A stretch of 64,000 nt of DNA from an uncultured Eubacteriales bacterium (GTDB taxonomy: Bacteria; Bacillota; Clostridia; Oscillospirales; Oscillospiraceae): the NCBI GenBank assembly GCA_900317905.1, contig ONIN01000009.1, positions 1 through 64,000 on the forward strand, given 5' to 3'. The translations under genes were made by a program, and so were the position numbers. The notes under the pieces were generated by a model that worked only from the letters and a program-made list of their open reading frames with translations, was not told the origin of the DNA and did no database searches. Position 1 is the stretch's first letter. Each line of letters opens with the position of its first letter. Shown here piece after piece: positions 61,254 through 64,000 of the stretch.

Positions 61254-61793
61254 TCAGTTCATCTTCATGCAGGGGCCCAGAATGTCGCCGGTCTCCAGAT
61301 ACTCATAGGTCGGGAACTGGAACAGCGCGGGCTTGAATTTCCGATAGTCCACCTTTCCCTTCTCGGTGAGGATCTCTTCATCCACATAGGTGCCGGTGAT
61401 CCTGCAGATGAAGTTATCAAAGCCCGCCAAATCGAAGATGTCCTCCACTTCGCACTCGATGGAGACCTTGGCGGCGTCGATCATGGGCGCGCCCTTTTCT
61501 CCGATGGTATAGGCAAAGGCTTCGGATTTATCTTCCTTGTTTCCGCTGATACAGCCCATGCGGTCGGCTTCCTTCAGCCAGGAGGCATCCACAATGTTCA
61601 CAGAGACCACCTTGTTTTCCCGGATGCCCTGGTTGGTATAATGCGCCTTGACCATGGAGAGCATCAGATGGCTGTGGGCCATGACGCCCGCATGGGCAAC
61701 CAAAGTCCAATTCGGCTTTCCATTCACCATGGCTCCCACCACGGTCACCGGGGCCGGATACAGCGCCAGCTGCGCACCTGTGTTCTTCTTCAT
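61254..61793 (-). CDS. Flavin reductase-like / flavoredoxin family protein
   Basis: 179 aa from the ATG at 61793, with GGGAG 7 nt upstream. The FMN-binding split barrel is recognisable (LYPAPVTVVGAMVNGKPNWT, then VVSVNIVDASWLKEAD, then ECEVEDIFDLAGFDNF). Relatives transfer electrons between NAD(P)H, flavodoxin and partner enzymes. First gene of the TetR-controlled operon. Confidence 0.88.
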   Translation of the reverse strand: MKKNTGAQLALYPAPVTVVGAMVNGKPNWTLVAHAGVMAHSHLMLSMVKAHYTNQGIRENKVVSVNIVDASWLKEADRMGCISGNKEDKSEAFAYTIGEKGAPMIDAAKVSIECEVEDIFDLAGFDNFICRITGTYVDEEILTEKGKVDYRKFKPALFQFPTYEYLETGDILGPCMKMN

Positions 61794-61818
61794 TGCAACG
61801 CTCCCTTTGAAAAACATA

Positions 61819-61846
61819 TTGACACGATGTCAGAACATAGTATAGC
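61819..61846 (+). promoter_or_regulatory. Promoter of the divergent DUF362-DUF5131 pair
   Basis: TTGACA (61819-61824), 16-bp spacer, TATAGC (61841-61846). It is face to face with the minus-strand promoter, their -10 boxes overlapping. Confidence 0.68.
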
Positions 61847-61866
61847 ATCATTCTGACGCGGTGTCA
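61820..61866. promoter_or_regulatory. Two palindromic candidate TetR operators
   Basis: TGACACGATGTCA (61820-61832, perfect TGACA/TGTCA dyad) and TGACGCGGTGTCA (61854-61866) each cover one -35 element. Together they also form a larger inverted repeat around the shared -10 region. Confidence 0.7.
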
Positions 61867-61867
61867 A
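61839..61867 (-). promoter_or_regulatory. Promoter of the TetR redox operon
   Basis: Minus strand TTGACA (61862-61867), 17-bp spacer, TATACT (61839-61844). It shares sequence with the opposing promoter at 61819-61846. Confidence 0.82.
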
Positions 61868-61953
61868 TACGAATATGTGAAATTTCTATCCATTGACCGG
61901 AACTTGCGGGAAATGCTATACTGGGAACAGAAAAAACGCAAGGAGGAGCAACC

Positions 61954-63033
61954 ATGGCAAAGATTTATGAGATCTACGGCACCGACGCCCACAGCATGAC
62001 CCTTTCTCTGCTCCGGGCGGCCCATATTTCGAGGCTGATCCCCGAAGGCGCCTCCATCGCATTGAAGCCCAATCTGGTGCTCTCCGGAACCCCGGAGACC
62101 GGCGCTACCACGCATCCCGGGGTACTCTCCGGCTGCATCGAATATTTGCAGGAGTCCGGATTTAACGACATCAGCGTGATCGAGAGCTCCTGGATCGGCG
62201 ACCGGACCGAGCGGGCCATGAAGGTCTGCGGCTATGACAAGGTCTGCTCTCGGTACGGTGTCCCCTTTTATGACTTGAAAAAAGACAAGACCCGCACCGT
62301 AGCGACACCCATGCGGGAAATGGAGATCACCTGCAAGGCGCTGGACGCGGACTTCTTGATCGATCTTCCGGTCTTGAAAGGTCATTGCCAAACGGCCATG
62401 ACCTGCGCGCTGAAGAATCTCAAAGGCTGTCTCCCGGATAGAGAAAAACGCCGGTTTCACGCAGACGGCCTGATGGAGCCCATCGCCGCGCTGGGGGCGG
62501 TTCTGAAGCCGTCGCTGATCATCGTGGACAGCATCTGCGGAGATCTCAACTTTGAGGAGGGCGGCAATCCGATCCAGACCAACCGGATGCTGCTTGGCAC
62601 CGACCCGGTGCAGATCGACGCATACGGCTGCAGGCTGATGGGGCTGCAAATCGATGACGTCCCCTACATCCGCATCGCGGAACGCTGGGGTGCCGGGAGC
62701 ACCGAGATCCATGCAGATGACATCATCACCCTGAACGCGCCAACGGATGGCATGGGCTATCCCCCGGCCTCCGGACTGGTGAAGAAGCTCACCCACTCTG
62801 TCCGTTCCGACAGCGCCTGTTCCGCCTGCTACGCTGCGCTGGTGCGGGCGCTGTATCTGGCGCAGAAGGAGGGGCTCACCCTCCCGAAGGAAATCTTCAT
62901 CGGTCAGGGCTGGCACGGAAAAACCATGAACGGTCTCGGTATCGGGAAGTGCTGCACGGGCGCCTCGAACTCCGTGAAGGGCTGTCCCCCGTCCCCCGAT
63001 TCCATACTGGATTGGTTTCGATCCAACGGCTGA
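61954..63033 (+). CDS. DUF362 domain protein (divergent copy)
   Basis: 359 aa with AAGGAGGAG upstream of the ATG. The DUF362 pattern is ALKPNLVLSGTPETGATTHP, then DLPVLKGHCQTAMTCALKNLKGC, then IVDSICGDLNFEEGG. Near the C-terminus a Cys-rich region (SACSACYA, then GKCCTGASNSVKGCPPS) could hold a metal or cluster. It is distantly related to the operon copy at 58443-59480. Role unknown; its control by the shared promoter region ties it to the TetR unit. Confidence 0.87.
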   Translation: MAKIYEIYGTDAHSMTLSLLRAAHISRLIPEGASIALKPNLVLSGTPETGATTHPGVLSGCIEYLQESGFNDISVIESSWIGDRTERAMKVCGYDKVCSRYGVPFYDLKKDKTRTVATPMREMEITCKALDADFLIDLPVLKGHCQTAMTCALKNLKGCLPDREKRRFHADGLMEPIAALGAVLKPSLIIVDSICGDLNFEEGGNPIQTNRMLLGTDPVQIDAYGCRLMGLQIDDVPYIRIAERWGAGSTEIHADDIITLNAPTDGMGYPPASGLVKKLTHSVRSDSACSACYAALVRALYLAQKEGLTLPKEIFIGQGWHGKTMNGLGIGKCCTGASNSVKGCPPSPDSILDWFRSNG

Positions 63034-63048
63034 AAAGAAGGGATCACT

Positions 63049-63939
63049 GTGCATGACATTTGGAACCCCTGGCACGGGTGCAGAAAAATCAGCGAGGGCT
63101 GCGAAAACTGTTATATGTACTTCCTGGACAGCATGCGCGGGAAGCACGGCGGCGACATCTATCGCACCAAGGCCGGTTTCCGCTATCCCCTCTCCAAAGA
63201 CCGGAACGGCAGATACAAGGTCAAGAGCGGTGAGATGATCCGGGTCTGTATGACCTCGGACTTCTTTCTGGAGGAGGCGGATCCCTGGCGGGACGAAGCC
63301 TGGGACATTATCTCCAAGCGGCCGGATGTGAAGTTCTTCCTGCTGACCAAACGGCCGCAGCGGGTGGAGCAATGCCTGCCGAAAGACTGGGGCGACGGCT
63401 GGGAGAATGTGTTTTTCAACGTCACCACGGAAAATCAGCGCCGGGCGGACGAGCGGATCCCGATTCTGCTGTCTCTCCCCTTCAAGCACAAGGGGATCAT
63501 GTGCGCCCCCTTCATCGGCCCGATTACCATTGAAAAATATCTGGAAACCGGCCAGATCGAACAGGTGCTCTGCGACGGGGAAAACTACAACGGCACGCGG
63601 CCCTGCCATTATGAATGGATCAAAAACCTCCGGGAGGAATGTGTCCGGCACGACGTGACCTTCGTATTTTGCGGCACCGGTAGACGATTCGTGAAAGACG
63701 GCAAAACCTATGTGATCGAAGGAAACGGTTTGCAATCACAGCAGGCCTTCCGCTCGGGGCTCAGCTATCAGGGAAAGCCCATGAAATTCCATCTCACGGA
63801 CACCTGGGGCCATCCCATCCCCGAGGAGCTTCTTTATAAACCTTATTTCGGCCCGCGATGCCAGACCTGCGGCATGCAGTATTCCTGCAACGGCTGCAGC
63901 AAATGCGGCAAATGCGAAAAAGATCCTATTTTAAAATGA
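63049..63939 (+). CDS. DUF5131 (phage Gp37/Gp68-like) family protein
   Basis: 296 aa from a GTG at 63049; the ATG four bases on is out of frame. WNPWHGCRKISEGCENCYMY at the N-terminus is the DUF5131/Gp37-68 signature and carries three Cys. FFLLTKRPQRV and PFIGPI are further family elements. The C-terminus is Cys-rich (CQTCGMQYSCNGCSKCGKC). DUF5131 proteins occur in phages and chromosomes; a radical-SAM-like Fe-S fold has been suggested by the Cys pattern, which I treat as inference. It follows the DUF362 gene by 15 nt. The remaining 63940-64000 shows no feature. Confidence 0.85.
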   Translation: MHDIWNPWHGCRKISEGCENCYMYFLDSMRGKHGGDIYRTKAGFRYPLSKDRNGRYKVKSGEMIRVCMTSDFFLEEADPWRDEAWDIISKRPDVKFFLLTKRPQRVEQCLPKDWGDGWENVFFNVTTENQRRADERIPILLSLPFKHKGIMCAPFIGPITIEKYLETGQIEQVLCDGENYNGTRPCHYEWIKNLREECVRHDVTFVFCGTGRRFVKDGKTYVIEGNGLQSQQAFRSGLSYQGKPMKFHLTDTWGHPIPEELLYKPYFGPRCQTCGMQYSCNGCSKCGKCEKDPILK

Positions 63940-64000
63940 TCGATTCCTGCTGGAACAATTTTTCAGCATAAAAAAACGATTGGTGCAAAAAATAGCATCA

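Overview
The window reads as chromosome of a G+C-rich, anaerobic, spore-forming member of the Clostridia, probably of the Oscillospirales. The grounds are SpoIIE, a Gram-positive rimP-nusA-ylxR-ylxQ-infB-rbfA-nrnA-truB-ribF operon, a Cmk-IspH-S1 triple fusion, [FeFe]-hydrogenase maturases and many old-yellow-enzyme, flavodoxin and DUF362 redox genes. No CRISPR array, insertion sequence, prophage or rRNA gene was seen. Taxonomy is inferred from gene content only.

Layout. 1-3.7 kb holds a secreted subtilase cut by the window start, then tRNA-Gly. 4-10 kb holds a zinc-ribbon/Ig-like membrane protein, a patatin, an MGMT-like protein, an alanine symporter with a 2-hydroxyacid dehydrogenase, and a DUF2461 protein. 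10-17.8 kb is the translation and ribosome-assembly operon ending in ribF. 18-21.4 kb holds a VanY-type carboxypeptidase and spoIIE with a coupled small membrane protein.

The highlight is 21.5-35.1 kb, a tightly packed, translationally coupled 13-gene minus-strand operon. In transcription order it holds a nitrogenase-like triad (NifH-like plus two component-1-like subunits), hypF, hypC, hypD, hypE, a TM1266-type ACT regulator, a second nitrogenase-like triad, then hydF and hydE. It has a near-consensus promoter, two dyads overlapping that promoter, and a roughly 180-nt leader with mutually exclusive antiterminator and terminator helices (riboswitch or attenuator architecture). It ends in an intrinsic terminator. 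It joins half of the [NiFe] active-site pathway (Fe(CN)2CO synthesis, without HypA/HypB) to half of the [FeFe] H-cluster pathway (HydE and HydF, without HydG) and to two nitrogenase-like reductases. My hypothesis is an undescribed route for making or supplying the CO/CN-ligated iron precursor of an H-cluster, or a new metallocofactor.

35-43.6 kb holds a PI-PLC-like protein, a lipoprotein lipase, tRNA-Leu, a four-tRNA cluster (Asp, Thr, Pro, Thr), a GIY-YIG protein, Cmk-IspH-S1, an HI0933 flavoprotein and an RpiR regulator. 43.8-47.8 kb is a three-gene operon (possible tocopherol-cyclase-like protein, SDR, OYE-type reductase) that looks catabolic. 48-51.4 kb is an SOS-like cassette (S24 repressor, GyrI-like protein, broken Y-family polymerase, YolD-like protein). 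51.5-57.8 kb holds assorted envelope proteins, a PASTA protein, an SDR, a split chromate transporter, a GNAT and a MATE pump. 58-64 kb is a TetR-controlled six-gene redox operon with a divergent DUF362-DUF5131 pair, the two sharing overlapping face-to-face promoters.
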